DNA of 64,000 nucleotides from Rhodospirillaceae bacterium. Its GTDB lineage: Bacteria; Pseudomonadota; Alphaproteobacteria; Dongiales; Dongiaceae. The position numbers and the translations under genes are program-made. Positions 24,943 to 33,663 of the stretch are shown here, piece by piece. The notes beneath the pieces were generated by a model. The model made no database searches, was not told the DNA's origin, and was given only the letters and a program-made list of their open reading frames with translations. The stretch covers positions 62,001 to 126,000 of the forward strand of contig JADJQM010000003.1 in the NCBI GenBank assembly GCA_016712715.1. The letters run 5' to 3'. Every line of letters begins with the position of its first letter. Position 1 is the stretch's first letter.

Positions 24943-26065
24943 GAACGGGCGCCTCCGTGACCGGAGAAGCGGTCAACCGCAGATAGAGCCGTTCGACCCA
25001 GGGCCGGTTCATATAGGCGAGGGCACCGGAGAACAGGATGATGAGACCCTGGATGGTGATGATCATTTCCCGCGTGATGGTGGGAATTTCGAAGGCGATT
25101 TCCGCACCACCCTGGTAGAGCGCGCCGAACAGGATGCTGGCGAGGACGATGCCGAACGGGTGATTGCGACCCATCAGGGCGACGGCGATGCCGGTGAAGC
25201 CCGCACCGGCCACGAATTCCAGCAACAACCGATGCTGCACGCCGAGGATCTCGTTGACGCCGACCGACCCCGCAAGTGCCCCGGAAATCGCCATGGCGAT
25301 CAGGGTCACATGGGCGGGCTTGATGCCGGCATAAATCGCGGCGCGCGGTGAAAGGCCCGTGGCACGGATTTCATAACCCAGACGCGAGCGCCAGATGAAG
25401 ACCGTCACCAGCACGCAGCAGATCAGTGCCCAGACGAGCGAGAGATTGAGCGGCGTCGAGGGAATCTTGATGCCGACCCAGCTGAACACCGTCGCCATCT
25501 CCGGCAAGGTCGCCGCCTCGGTGAAGGTACGGCTCTGCGTCGACATCTGGCCGGGATCGCGGAACACATCGACCAGCAGGAAGACCATCAGGGACGATGC
25601 CAGGAAGTTGAACATGATCGTCGTGATGACGATATGGCTACCGCGATATGCCTGGAGATAGGCCGGCACGATGGCCCAGGCGGCACCGAAGACGGCCGAC
25701 GCGAGGATCGCCAGCGGCACCAGCACAGGGGCCGGCAGAATATCGTCGAAGGCGAGTGCCATGGCGCCAGCGCCGAGACCGCCCAGAACGGCCTGCCCCT
25801 CACCGCCGATGTTGAACAGGCCGGCATGAAACGCCACGGCGACGGCAAGGCCGGTAAAGATGAAACTGGTCGCGTAATAGAGCGTATAGCCCCAGGCATA
25901 GCCGCTGCCGAAGGCGCCCTTGACCAGGATGACGATGGCGTCGAACGGATCGGCTCCGATCGTCCACAGGATGAGACCAGCGACCATCAGGGCCAGCAGG
26001 ACATTGAGGATCGGCAGCAGGCCGATCTCGATCCAGCGTGGCAGCTGGCTGGGACGGGCACTCAT
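24935..26065 (-). CDS. Nucleoside ABC transporter permease, first subunit
   Basis: A 376-residue permease, partner of the next gene. It belongs to the longer NupP/RnsC-type subunit: TLYYATSFIFTGLAVAVAFHAG, FNIGGEGQAVLGGLGAGAMA, the coupling block IRATGLSPRAAIYAGIKPAH and GFTGIAVALMGRNHPFGIVLAS. It has about ten hydrophobic segments. Start and stop both overlap neighbours (4 nt with the ATPase, 8 nt with the second permease), indicating tight stoichiometric coupling of the importer. Confidence 0.92.
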   Translation of the reverse strand: MSARPSQLPRWIEIGLLPILNVLLALMVAGLILWTIGADPFDAIVILVKGAFGSGYAWGYTLYYATSFIFTGLAVAVAFHAGLFNIGGEGQAVLGGLGAGAMALAFDDILPAPVLVPLAILASAVFGAAWAIVPAYLQAYRGSHIVITTIMFNFLASSLMVFLLVDVFRDPGQMSTQSRTFTEAATLPEMATVFSWVGIKIPSTPLNLSLVWALICCVLVTVFIWRSRLGYEIRATGLSPRAAIYAGIKPAHVTLIAMAISGALAGSVGVNEILGVQHRLLLEFVAGAGFTGIAVALMGRNHPFGIVLASILFGALYQGGAEIAFEIPTITREMIITIQGLIILFSGALAYMNRPWVERLYLRLTASPVTEAPVHG

Positions 26066-27639
26066 GATGCCACCACCTGCGGCTCGGCGCCGCCGGTCAT
26101 CATCAAGCCCAATTGCCGCTCGTCAGCCTTGTCACCGGCAATCTCGCCGACGATGCGACCCTGGTTCATGACCAGAATTCGATCCGCAAGTGCCAGGATT
26201 TCGTCGAGCTCGACCGAGACCAGCAAGATGGCGACACCACGATCGCGCAATGCCATGATTTCGCGGTGAATGAACTCGATGGCGCCGATATCGACACCGC
26301 GCGTCGGCTGGCCGACGATCAAGATTTTGGGTTGGCACGCCATTTCACGCGCCAGAATGAGCTTCTGCTGATTGCCGCCACTGAACTTGCTTGATCCAAG
26401 CTCCGGCTGTGGTGGTCGCACGTCAAAATCACGCATCATGTTCTGGCAACGGTCGATCATCGCCTGCCGATCTAGCAGGAAGCGCCCACCGAGGGCAGCG
26501 TCGCGCTGATAGCCGAGTGCGGCGGATTCCCAGGCCGGGAATCCTGTGACCAGGCCCAAGCGATGGCGATCCTCCGGGACATGGGCAAGACCCAGCTCGC
26601 GTCGGCTGGCCGGGCCACCGGGGTGCTGCGCCGAAGTAACCTGGTCGCCGATATGAATGGTCCCGCTGCTCGGCGCGCGAATGCCGGCAAGCACTTCAAG
26701 GAGCTCGCTCTGGCCGTTCCCAGAGACGCCGGCGATGCCAACGATCTCGCCGGCGCGCAGCGCGAAGCTGATATCCTGCAGACGCGCAACACCGCGATCA
26801 TCGATAAGGGAGAGATGCTCGACCGTTAGCTCGGCATCATGCGGCCGGGCCGGGACCTTGTCGAGATCGAGCCTCACCTTGCGCCCGACCATCAGTTCGG
26901 CGAGTTCGCTGGCATTGGTGGCAGAGGTTTGCCGGTCGGCCACTACCTGACCGCCGCGCATGACGGTCACCCGGTCGGTCACCGCCAGCACTTCCTTGAG
27001 CTTGTGCGTGATCAGCAGGATGGTGACGCCGCGTGTGGCGAGCGCACGCAGGATCCGAAAGAGCTGGTCCGTTTCCTGGGGCGTCAACACGCCGGTCGGC
27101 TCGTCGAGGATAAGGATCGAGCAATGGCGGAACAGCGCCTTCAGGATCTCGACGCGCTGCTGGTCGCCCACGGGCAGATCGCCGATCCGCGCATCGGGGT
27201 CGACCACCAGGCCGAATTCCTGCGCCAGGCGCACCAACTCGGCGCGGGCCTTGTCGGCGCCTTCGGTGAGGAGCGCGCCGCCTTCGGCGCCCAGCATGAC
27301 GTTTTCCAGCACGGTGAAACTGTCGACCAGCATGAAATGCTGGTGCACCATGCCGATGCCGGCAGCAATGGCGTCGGCGGAGGTGCGGATCACGGCTGGT
27401 TTGCCATCGATCTCGATGGCGCCGCTGTCGGCGTCGTAGAAACCGTAGACGATCGACATCAAGGTCGACTTGCCGGCGCCATTTTCACCGATGATGCCGT
27501 GGATCGTGCCTTTCTCGACACGCAGAGAAACATCGCGATTGGCCTGGACGCTGCCGAAACGCTTGTTGATTTCGATCAGTGCGATGGCAGGCGGCGGCGC
27601 CCGCCCAGTAACTGAATGGGGAGACGCCGCCGCCTTCAT
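26062..27639 (-). CDS. Nucleoside ABC transporter ATP-binding protein (two ATPase domains)
   Basis: A 525-residue double ATPase of the NupO/RnsB/RbsA type. Domain 1 has Walker A GENGAGKS (51-58), signature LPVGDQQRVEILKAL and Walker B ILILDEPTGVLTPQE. Domain 2 has the degenerate Walker A GVSGNGQSE, a canonical FSGGNQQKLILARE signature and Walker B ILIVGQPTRGVDIGA, where Gly replaces the usual Glu-preceding Asp, as is common in this family. I chose the ATG at 27639 (MKAAASPHS); an ATG at 27672 and an open extension further up exist without ribosome-binding sites. It overlaps the first permease by 4 nt. Confidence 0.92.
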   Translation of the reverse strand: MKAAASPHSVTGRAPPPAIALIEINKRFGSVQANRDVSLRVEKGTIHGIIGENGAGKSTLMSIVYGFYDADSGAIEIDGKPAVIRTSADAIAAGIGMVHQHFMLVDSFTVLENVMLGAEGGALLTEGADKARAELVRLAQEFGLVVDPDARIGDLPVGDQQRVEILKALFRHCSILILDEPTGVLTPQETDQLFRILRALATRGVTILLITHKLKEVLAVTDRVTVMRGGQVVADRQTSATNASELAELMVGRKVRLDLDKVPARPHDAELTVEHLSLIDDRGVARLQDISFALRAGEIVGIAGVSGNGQSELLEVLAGIRAPSSGTIHIGDQVTSAQHPGGPASRRELGLAHVPEDRHRLGLVTGFPAWESAALGYQRDAALGGRFLLDRQAMIDRCQNMMRDFDVRPPQPELGSSKFSGGNQQKLILAREMACQPKILIVGQPTRGVDIGAIEFIHREIMALRDRGVAILLVSVELDEILALADRILVMNQGRIVGEIAGDKADERQLGLMMTGGAEPQVVAS

Positions 27640-27691
27640 CGCCTGATCCGGCCCGTGAGGGACGGGTGGCATAGTTGGATATCGAACCGGG

Positions 27692-28684
27692 TTAGTAGGT
27701 GCAGGTATTGTCGGCCATGTAATCATGGACCTGGATCTTGCCGGCAATGATGTCGGCCTTGGCAGCCTCGACCTTGGCACTCATATCCGCCGTGATCAGC
27801 GACTTGTTGTTGTCGTCGAGCGCCCAGCCCACGCCGTCCTGGGCAAGGCCCATGACCGTGACGCCCGGCTTCCAGCTGCCGTCCTTCACGGCCTTGGCCG
27901 AATTGTAGACGGCAACATCGACGCGCTTGAGCATCGAGGTCAGCATGGTGCCGGGATGGAGATGGTTCTGGTTGCTGTCGACACCGATGGCGAGCTTGCC
28001 GGCATCCTTGGCGGCCTGATAGACGCCGGTGCCAGTGCCGCCGGCCGCCGCGAAGATCACGTCGACACCCTGGTCGAACTGGCCCTTGGCCAATTCGGTG
28101 CCCTTGGTCGGGTCGTTCCAGGCGGCGGGCGTGGTGCCGGTCATGTTTTCAGTGACCGCCACGTCCTTGTTGGCGAACTTGGCGCCCTGCTCGTAGCCGC
28201 AGGCAAAGCGGCGGATGAGGGGAATATCCATGCCGCCGATGAAGCCGACCTTGGCCGACTTGCTGGCCATCGAGGCGAGGATGCCGACCAGGAACGAACC
28301 TTCATGTTCGTTGAACACGATCGATTGCACGTTCGGCAGATCGACCACCATGTCGATGATGGCAAAATGCTTGTCGGGGAATTCCTTGGCAACCTTGGTC
28401 AGCGCATCGGCCTGGCTGAAGCCGATGCCGATGATGGGATCGGCACCCTTCTCCGCCATGCGGCGGAATGCCTGCTCGCGCTGGGCGTCGGTCTGCACTT
28501 CAAATTCGAGATAGGTATCGCCGGTTTCGGTCTTGTATTTCTCGATGCCGTTGAAGGCGGCCTCATTGAAGGATTTGTCGAACTTGCCACCGGCATCGTA
28601 GACCACGGCCGGCTCGGCCGAGGCGGAACCCGCGGCGAAGACCAGGGCCAGCGCCGTGGCGGCCTGCAACACGTACTTGTTCAT
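27692..28684 (-). CDS. BMP-family nucleoside-binding periplasmic protein
   Basis: A 330-residue substrate-binding protein of the PnrA/TmpC (BMP) family, which binds purine and pyrimidine nucleosides and delivers them to the ABC permeases encoded downstream. The signal peptide ends at SASA (residue 23). Motifs are VVYDAGGKFDKSFNEAAFNG at the start of lobe 1, IGIGFSQADAL, IIDMVVDLPNVQSIVF, GSFLVGILASMAS, GFIGGMDIPLIRRFACGYEQ and IFAAAGGTGTGVYQAAKDAG. Unlike PnrA of spirochaetes it has no lipobox, so it is soluble. GGGAGA lies 6 nt before the ATG. It is the first gene of the operon. Confidence 0.94.
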   Translation of the reverse strand: MNKYVLQAATALALVFAAGSASAEPAVVYDAGGKFDKSFNEAAFNGIEKYKTETGDTYLEFEVQTDAQREQAFRRMAEKGADPIIGIGFSQADALTKVAKEFPDKHFAIIDMVVDLPNVQSIVFNEHEGSFLVGILASMASKSAKVGFIGGMDIPLIRRFACGYEQGAKFANKDVAVTENMTGTTPAAWNDPTKGTELAKGQFDQGVDVIFAAAGGTGTGVYQAAKDAGKLAIGVDSNQNHLHPGTMLTSMLKRVDVAVYNSAKAVKDGSWKPGVTVMGLAQDGVGWALDDNNKSLITADMSAKVEAAKADIIAGKIQVHDYMADNTCTY

Positions 28685-28768
28685 TTCACGTCTCCCAAAT
28701 TGGGCCTTTTGGCCGTTTCTTGTCGTCAGCCAGATGGCCGAAGTGAATTGGCCACCAGTCTTGGGGGG

Positions 28769-28797
28769 ATAATGCTGACCCTTTGGACAGGAATCAA
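28769..28797 (-). promoter_or_regulatory. Possible sigma-70 promoter of the nucleoside operon
   Basis: On the reverse strand TTGATT (28792-28797) and CATTAT (28769-28774) are separated by 17 nt, a fair -35/-10 pair. It would start transcription near 28762, about 78 nt before the binding-protein ATG. The 271-nt gap it lies in also serves the divergent allantoin operon. No operator could be recognised with confidence. Confidence 0.35.
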
Positions 28798-28955
28798 CCT
28801 GGATATCCCCTGGATCGGTCAAAGATGATCCTCGGCGCGGTATTTTCAAAGAAAGATTGTGAGAGTTTCGCGTGACAGCCGCGCTGCCCAAAAGGCGGGT
28901 TTCGCGGTGTAAGCTGTTGGTCGGAAATAGGCATGGAATCAGGGGGCAGCGACAG

Positions 28956-29876
28956 ATGCCGGGGGAGAAGTATCCGCGCGATCTCATCGGCTATGGCAAC
29001 CGGCCACCTCGGGCGAACTGGCCCGGGGATGCCCGCATCGCCGTGCAGTTCGTGCTGAACTATGAAGAAGGCGGAGAGAATTGCGTGCTGCATGGCGATG
29101 CGGCATCGGAATCGTTCCTGTCCGAGATCGTGGGCGCCCAGCCCATTGTGGATCAACGTCATCTCAGCATGGAATCGATCTACGAGTATGGCAGCCGGGT
29201 CGGCGCCTGGCGGGTGCTGGATCTGTTCCAGCGCCAGGGCATTCCCCTCACCATCTTTGCCGTGGGCATGGCGGTCGAGCGGCATCCGGCGATCATCCGG
29301 GCGATGCACCAGGCGGGCCACGAGATCTGCAGCCATGGCTATCGCTGGATCAACTACCAGAACGTCGACGAGGCCACCGAACGGGATCATATCCGCCGCG
29401 CGATCGAGGCGATCAGGCAGGCAACAGGCGAGCGGCCGCTTGGCTGGTATACCGGACGCACCGGTCCCAACACCCACCGCCTGGTCGCCGAAGAGGGCGG
29501 ATCTCTCTACAATGCCGACGATTACAGCGATGATCTGCCGTTCTGGTCGACGCTCTACGGACCGCCGCAGCTGATGGTGCCCTATACGCTCGACGCCAAT
29601 GACATGCGCTTTGCGACGCCGCAGGGCTTCAACAGCGGCGATCAATTCTTCGCTTATCTGCGCGACAGTTTCGATGTCCTCTATGCGGAAGGTGACCGGA
29701 CGCCCCGCATGATGTCGATCGGCCTTCATGCCCGGCTGATCGGACGGCCTGGCAGGTTGCGGTCGCTGGAGCGGTTCATTGAACATGCGGGTGGCCATGA
29801 CAAGGTCTGGTTCTGCCGACGCATCGACATTGCGCGGCATTGGCGCGAACATCATCCCTTTGGAGAGACGGCATGA
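28956..29876 (+). CDS. puuE: Allantoinase PuuE (polysaccharide-deacetylase fold)
   Basis: Opens allantoin to allantoate. This 306-residue protein is the metal-light PuuE type, unrelated to the amidohydrolase AllB. Diagnostic blocks are YPRDLIGYGNRPP, QFVLNYEEGGENCVLHGD, YEYGSRVGAWRVLDLFQ, HEICSHGYRWINYQNV (NodB-like His site), GWYTGRTGPNTHRLVAEEGG and YNADDYSDDLPFW. The ATG at 28956 begins MPGEKYPRDL, the usual N-terminus. It is the first gene of puuE-alc-allA and overlaps alc by 4 nt. Its start is 271 nt from that of the nucleoside operon on the other strand. Confidence 0.95.
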   Translation: MPGEKYPRDLIGYGNRPPRANWPGDARIAVQFVLNYEEGGENCVLHGDAASESFLSEIVGAQPIVDQRHLSMESIYEYGSRVGAWRVLDLFQRQGIPLTIFAVGMAVERHPAIIRAMHQAGHEICSHGYRWINYQNVDEATERDHIRRAIEAIRQATGERPLGWYTGRTGPNTHRLVAEEGGSLYNADDYSDDLPFWSTLYGPPQLMVPYTLDANDMRFATPQGFNSGDQFFAYLRDSFDVLYAEGDRTPRMMSIGLHARLIGRPGRLRSLERFIEHAGGHDKVWFCRRIDIARHWREHHPFGETA

Positions 29877-30874
29877 GCATCCCGGTTACCGACCAGCACC
29901 CGTTCGGTGCATCCGTCATCAATCTGCTGGACCCGCGCCTGGGTGCCGAGGCGCTCTCCGCCAGCGACGATTTTTTTGCGCCCAAGGAGCGGATGCTCAA
30001 CCCCGAGCCGGCAACGTCTATCCCCGGGAAGTATGATGAGAACGGCAAGTGGATGGATGGTTGGGAGAGCCGCCGCAAACGCAGCGAAGGCCACGATCAC
30101 TGTATCTGCAAGCTGGGTCTTCCCGGCCGGATCAGGGGTTTCGACATCGACACCAGTCATTTCACCGGCAACTACCCGCCGGCTGCCTCGATCGACGCCT
30201 GCCTTGTGACGGGAACGCCCGACGCCAAGACAGTGTGGCAGACAATCGTGCCGGCTTCGTCACTGAAAGGCGACAGCCATCATTTCATGCCGGTCGCGAG
30301 CGACGGCGTGTTCAGCCATGTGAGACTCAACATCTATCCGGATGGCGGGATAGCAAGGTTGCGCGCCTATGGGCGGCCAGCGGTCGATTGGACGACGCTC
30401 GATCGCTCAAAACCACTCAATCTCGCCGCCGTGGAGCTTGGCGCCTATGCCATCGCCTGCTCTGACCAGCATTACGGCACGCCGATGCGCCTGCTCTTTC
30501 CAGGACGCGGCGTGAACATGGGCGACGGGTGGGAAACGCGGCGGCGGCGCGAACCCGGGAATGACTGGTGCATCATCGCCCTGGGCGCCCCGGGCCGGAT
30601 ATCGAAAATCGAAATCGACACAGCCCATTTCAAGGGAAACTACCCCGATCGCTGCTCGGTCCAGGCATCAATGATGGGGAATTCAACCGAACAATCCATC
30701 GTCACGCAATCGATGTTCTGGCGGGACCTGCTCCCGGAACAGAATATGACGATGGACAGGCAGCACAGCTACAGCAGCGAGATTGTCGATCTGGGCCCGA
30801 TCAGCCATGTCCGGCTGAATGTCATTCCGGATGGCGGCGTGTCGCGCCTGCGCCTGTGGGGATTGCCGGCATGA
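29873..30874 (+). CDS. alc: Allantoicase
   Basis: Hydrolyses allantoate to ureidoglycolate and urea, the second step after PuuE. The 333-residue protein shows the internal duplication of the family: two beta-sandwich halves each with a GDGWETRRRR/DGWESRRKR block, a HDHCICKLG/NDWCIIALG block, an IDTSHFTGNYPPAAS/IDTAHFKGNYPDRCS block and a SHVRLNIYPDGGIARLR/SHVRLNVIPDGGVSRLR block. The ATG at 29873 lies in an ATGA overlap with puuE, with GGAGA upstream. A second ATGA overlap links it to allA. Confidence 0.96.
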   Translation: MSIPVTDQHPFGASVINLLDPRLGAEALSASDDFFAPKERMLNPEPATSIPGKYDENGKWMDGWESRRKRSEGHDHCICKLGLPGRIRGFDIDTSHFTGNYPPAASIDACLVTGTPDAKTVWQTIVPASSLKGDSHHFMPVASDGVFSHVRLNIYPDGGIARLRAYGRPAVDWTTLDRSKPLNLAAVELGAYAIACSDQHYGTPMRLLFPGRGVNMGDGWETRRRREPGNDWCIIALGAPGRISKIEIDTAHFKGNYPDRCSVQASMMGNSTEQSIVTQSMFWRDLLPEQNMTMDRQHSYSSEIVDLGPISHVRLNVIPDGGVSRLRLWGLPA

Positions 30875-31362
30875 ACATCAGGATCGAGCCACTGACCCGC
30901 GAGGCCTTCGCCCCCTTTGGCGACGTCATCGACGGCGATGCGGCGGCGAAACACTACACAATCAATGACGGCTATGCCGAACGATATCATGACCTGACCA
31001 GGATCGACGTGGCCGAGGCGAATGGTCGACCGCTGCTCAACATCTTCCGGGCCAAGGCGCGGCTTCTGCCGATACGAATTGCCTTGATGGAACGCCATCC
31101 ATTGTCATCGCAGGCTTTCATCCCGCTTCAGCCCGGCTCCTTCCTGGTGCTGGTTGCGCGTGCCGGCGATGCGCCGCGACCCTCGGATCTGCGCTGCTTC
31201 AAGACAGTGGGCTCGCAAGGGGTCAACTACGCGCGGGGTACCTGGCATCACCCGCTCATCGCACTCGACGATTCCCAGGATTTCCTGGTCATCGATCGCG
31301 GCGGCGTCGGCAAAAACTGCGACGAGATCTCCTACAGCGAAGAAATCTACCTGACCGACTAA
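30871..31362 (+). CDS. allA: Ureidoglycolate lyase
   Basis: Splits ureidoglycolate to glyoxylate and urea, finishing the pathway encoded by this operon. The 163-residue cupin-fold protein has LTREAFAPFGDVID at the start, FRAKARLLPIRIALMERHPL in the middle and ARGTWHHPLIALDDSQDFLV, with the tandem His typical of AllA, followed by VIDRGG. The ATG at 30871 overlaps the alc stop by 4 nt. The stop codon overlaps that of the convergent histidine kinase gene. Confidence 0.95.
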   Translation: MNIRIEPLTREAFAPFGDVIDGDAAAKHYTINDGYAERYHDLTRIDVAEANGRPLLNIFRAKARLLPIRIALMERHPLSSQAFIPLQPGSFLVLVARAGDAPRPSDLRCFKTVGSQGVNYARGTWHHPLIALDDSQDFLVIDRGGVGKNCDEISYSEEIYLTD

Positions 31363-32852
31363 GTCGCCAGCGGCAGGCTGAGCGTCACTTCAAAACCACC
31401 CTCAGGCCGATTGCGCGCGGAAACGCGCCCACCCATCAGCTCGATGTTCCGCCGCACGATCGCGAGACCAAGGCCAAAATGCGGACCGCCCGAGGCGCGC
31501 CCGACCGTGCCATTCGACTGTGGCCGGTGCGAGACATGCCGCTCGAAGATCGCCGGCAGCAGTTCGATCGGCACCCCCGGCCCCTGATCAATGACGGCGA
31601 GGCGCGCTCGCCCGCCGCCTTGCTTCAGTTCCAGGCGCACGGTCGATCCCGGTGGCGCGAAGCTCACCGCATTGTCGACCAGGTTCTCAATTGCTGTCTC
31701 CAGCGCCTCTTCGCTGGCCGCTACCTTGATGCCGGCCTCTACATTGGCCACGATCTTGACATTCTTGCCATGAGCTTCGGCAAACGCGCGGGCCGTGTTC
31801 TCGACCATGGAGGACAGCTTGATCGGCGAGGACGGCGCATCGATCATTTCGGCGATGGCTTCGTCGATCCGCCGCGCGGAGGCAACCAGATCCTCCATCC
31901 GTTCCAGCGCTCGTTCGATCGTCTCGACCGCGCGCTTGGCGCGATCGTCATTGATGGCGTTGGCAACGCGGCGGATGGGCTCCACCGCCTGCGCCATCGC
32001 GGCAATGGGCGCCTTCAGCGCGTGGGCGTTTTCTTCCGCCGCTTCGCGGATCGAGCGCGCCGAGGTTTCCAGCGTGGTGACGAGGCTGTCGAATTCCACC
32101 GCGACGGGCTTGAGTTCCGGCACCGGCGTCGCATTGGCAAAGCTGATCTGACGCCGCCCGGGCGCGCGGCGAATGAGTCGCGCGAGGCGCGCAAAGCGCC
32201 GAAGGCCCAGCGCCACCGAGACGGCAACCGCAAGAATAAGCAAGGCCATCATCGCATAGAAGATGCCGGCCCAGCGCACCTCTGGAGCTGAGGCAAAGGG
32301 ACGCGCCAGCGTCGTGCCGGCAGGATCGCTCTCGGCATAGGCCGTGATGACCGCCCAGCAACCGACTTCGGTATGGAAGGGGGAGATCGACGTCAAAATC
32401 TCAATGGTGCCGGTCGGGCCGGTAAAGGTCTGGCTGAGGCTGCGATTGCCGGCACAGCTTTCCTCGACCTTGCCAAGGATACCGGTGGCCACCAGCGCCT
32501 CCCTCTCGGCATCGAGATAGGCGGCATCGACCGTTGGAAAGGCGGCCACGTAATAAAAGCTTTGTTGCTCGCCCACAGGCCGCATCAGGAGCTTTATGCG
32601 CAAGCTGCTGGTGCCCAGTCGTGCCACCCAATCGGCAGCGGCAACCGGCGCTTTGGCCCCTTCGGCGCGCAAGGCGAGTTCCAGACCTTGCGACAGCAGA
32701 TAGCCCTGGTTCTGGAGGTTGCCCAGCAGCAATTGCTGGCGCTCTTCATCAACCGTGGCGAAGCGGCCATAGAGGATCATCGGCACGCTCAGGAATACAA
32801 GCCCGAGCAGCACCAACTTCACCAGAACCGATCCAAACAACGCGCGCAGCAT
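31359..32852 (-). CDS. Two-component sensor histidine kinase with variant H-box
   Basis: A 497-residue membrane kinase. Transmembrane helices lie near residues 8-28 and 213-235, enclosing a periplasmic domain of about 180 residues with two cysteines. The dimerisation region has the acceptor His near residue 277 in ENAHALKAPIAAMAQAVEPI; HALKAP departs from the common HELRTP but keeps the Pro. The ATPase domain carries the N box IENLVDNAVSFAPPG, G1 VIDQGPGVP and G2 FGLGLAIVRRNIELMGG. It resembles ChvG-like kinases in layout. The response regulator gene lies 36 nt upstream when its frame is corrected, so the two form an operon. Confidence 0.88.
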   Translation of the reverse strand: MLRALFGSVLVKLVLLGLVFLSVPMILYGRFATVDEERQQLLLGNLQNQGYLLSQGLELALRAEGAKAPVAAADWVARLGTSSLRIKLLMRPVGEQQSFYYVAAFPTVDAAYLDAEREALVATGILGKVEESCAGNRSLSQTFTGPTGTIEILTSISPFHTEVGCWAVITAYAESDPAGTTLARPFASAPEVRWAGIFYAMMALLILAVAVSVALGLRRFARLARLIRRAPGRRQISFANATPVPELKPVAVEFDSLVTTLETSARSIREAAEENAHALKAPIAAMAQAVEPIRRVANAINDDRAKRAVETIERALERMEDLVASARRIDEAIAEMIDAPSSPIKLSSMVENTARAFAEAHGKNVKIVANVEAGIKVAASEEALETAIENLVDNAVSFAPPGSTVRLELKQGGGRARLAVIDQGPGVPIELLPAIFERHVSHRPQSNGTVGRASGGPHFGLGLAIVRRNIELMGGRVSARNRPEGGFEVTLSLPLAT

Positions 32853-32888
32853 CCCTTCCCCCGAACGCCCCAGAATGATCCCCTGGTC

Positions 32889-33646
32889 TTATGGTTCCTT
32901 GCCGGCCGCGCGCCAGCGATAGCCGAAGCCCGGAAAATTCTCGATTGCGTCGAAACTCGGGTCGACGGCGATGAATTTTGGCGCACGCGCTTGATCAATG
33001 CGCGCACATTGGCACGATACCCATCGGGCCCCTGGCCAGCCGCGAAATTCTCACCGCGCAGGGCATCATAGATCTCGCGGTAGCTGACGTCGCGCCCGGC
33101 ACGCACCATCAGCGCCACTGATTTGAATTCACCCAGGGTCAGGCTCACGGGTCGCTCATGCCAGCTCACGGCATGGGAACCCGCATCAAGTTGCAATGGG
33201 CCGGTCTGCAGGATGCCGTCCGCCGAGGCATGCGCATCACCCTGCCCTTCGGCAACTTCAGACCGGCTGAGCGCCAGTTCGATACGACGCTGGAGAATGG
33301 CAAAGCTGCGGGTCTTGCCGACAAAATCGATGGCCCCCGCCTTGAGCGCCGCCTCCTCGTAGATGACGTCATCCAGCGACGTCAAGAATATCGCCGGGGT
33401 CATCAAGCCGATCTGGCGCAAACGCTGCAGCAGTTCGAGGCCGGTCAGTCCGGGCATCTTCCAGTCGAGGATCAGGAGGTCGATCGTCGCTTCCGGAGCC
33501 ACGCTCTCTGCACTCAATTCCTCGAGGGCGACATCAGGCGCAGAAAACTCACGCACGCTGAACCCAGCTTCCGACAGATTGCCGACCAGCATGGGGCGAA
33601 ACAGATCGTCATCGTCAACGACGACAATGCGTGTGGCCTCAGCCAT
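32889..33646 (-). CDS. OmpR-family response regulator, frameshifted near its end
   Basis: Partner of the adjacent kinase. The receiver domain (about 1-125) has the acidic pocket VVVDDDDLF, phospho-acceptor Asp61 in LILDWKMPGLTGLELLQRL, and the switch Lys in FVGKTRS. The winged-helix domain includes RPVSLTLGEFKSVALMVRAG and YRANVRALIKRVRQ. There the frame breaks: as given, translation runs into an Arg/Ser-rich tail overlapping the kinase gene. One extra A in the TTTT run (plus strand 32976-32979) restores FIAVDPSFDAIENFPGFGYR and WRAAGKEP, with the stop at 32889. FPGFGYRW is the conserved wing of this family, so the corrected end is very likely the true one. Confidence 0.85.
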
Positions 33647-33663
33647 TGGTTCTGTTCCGATCT

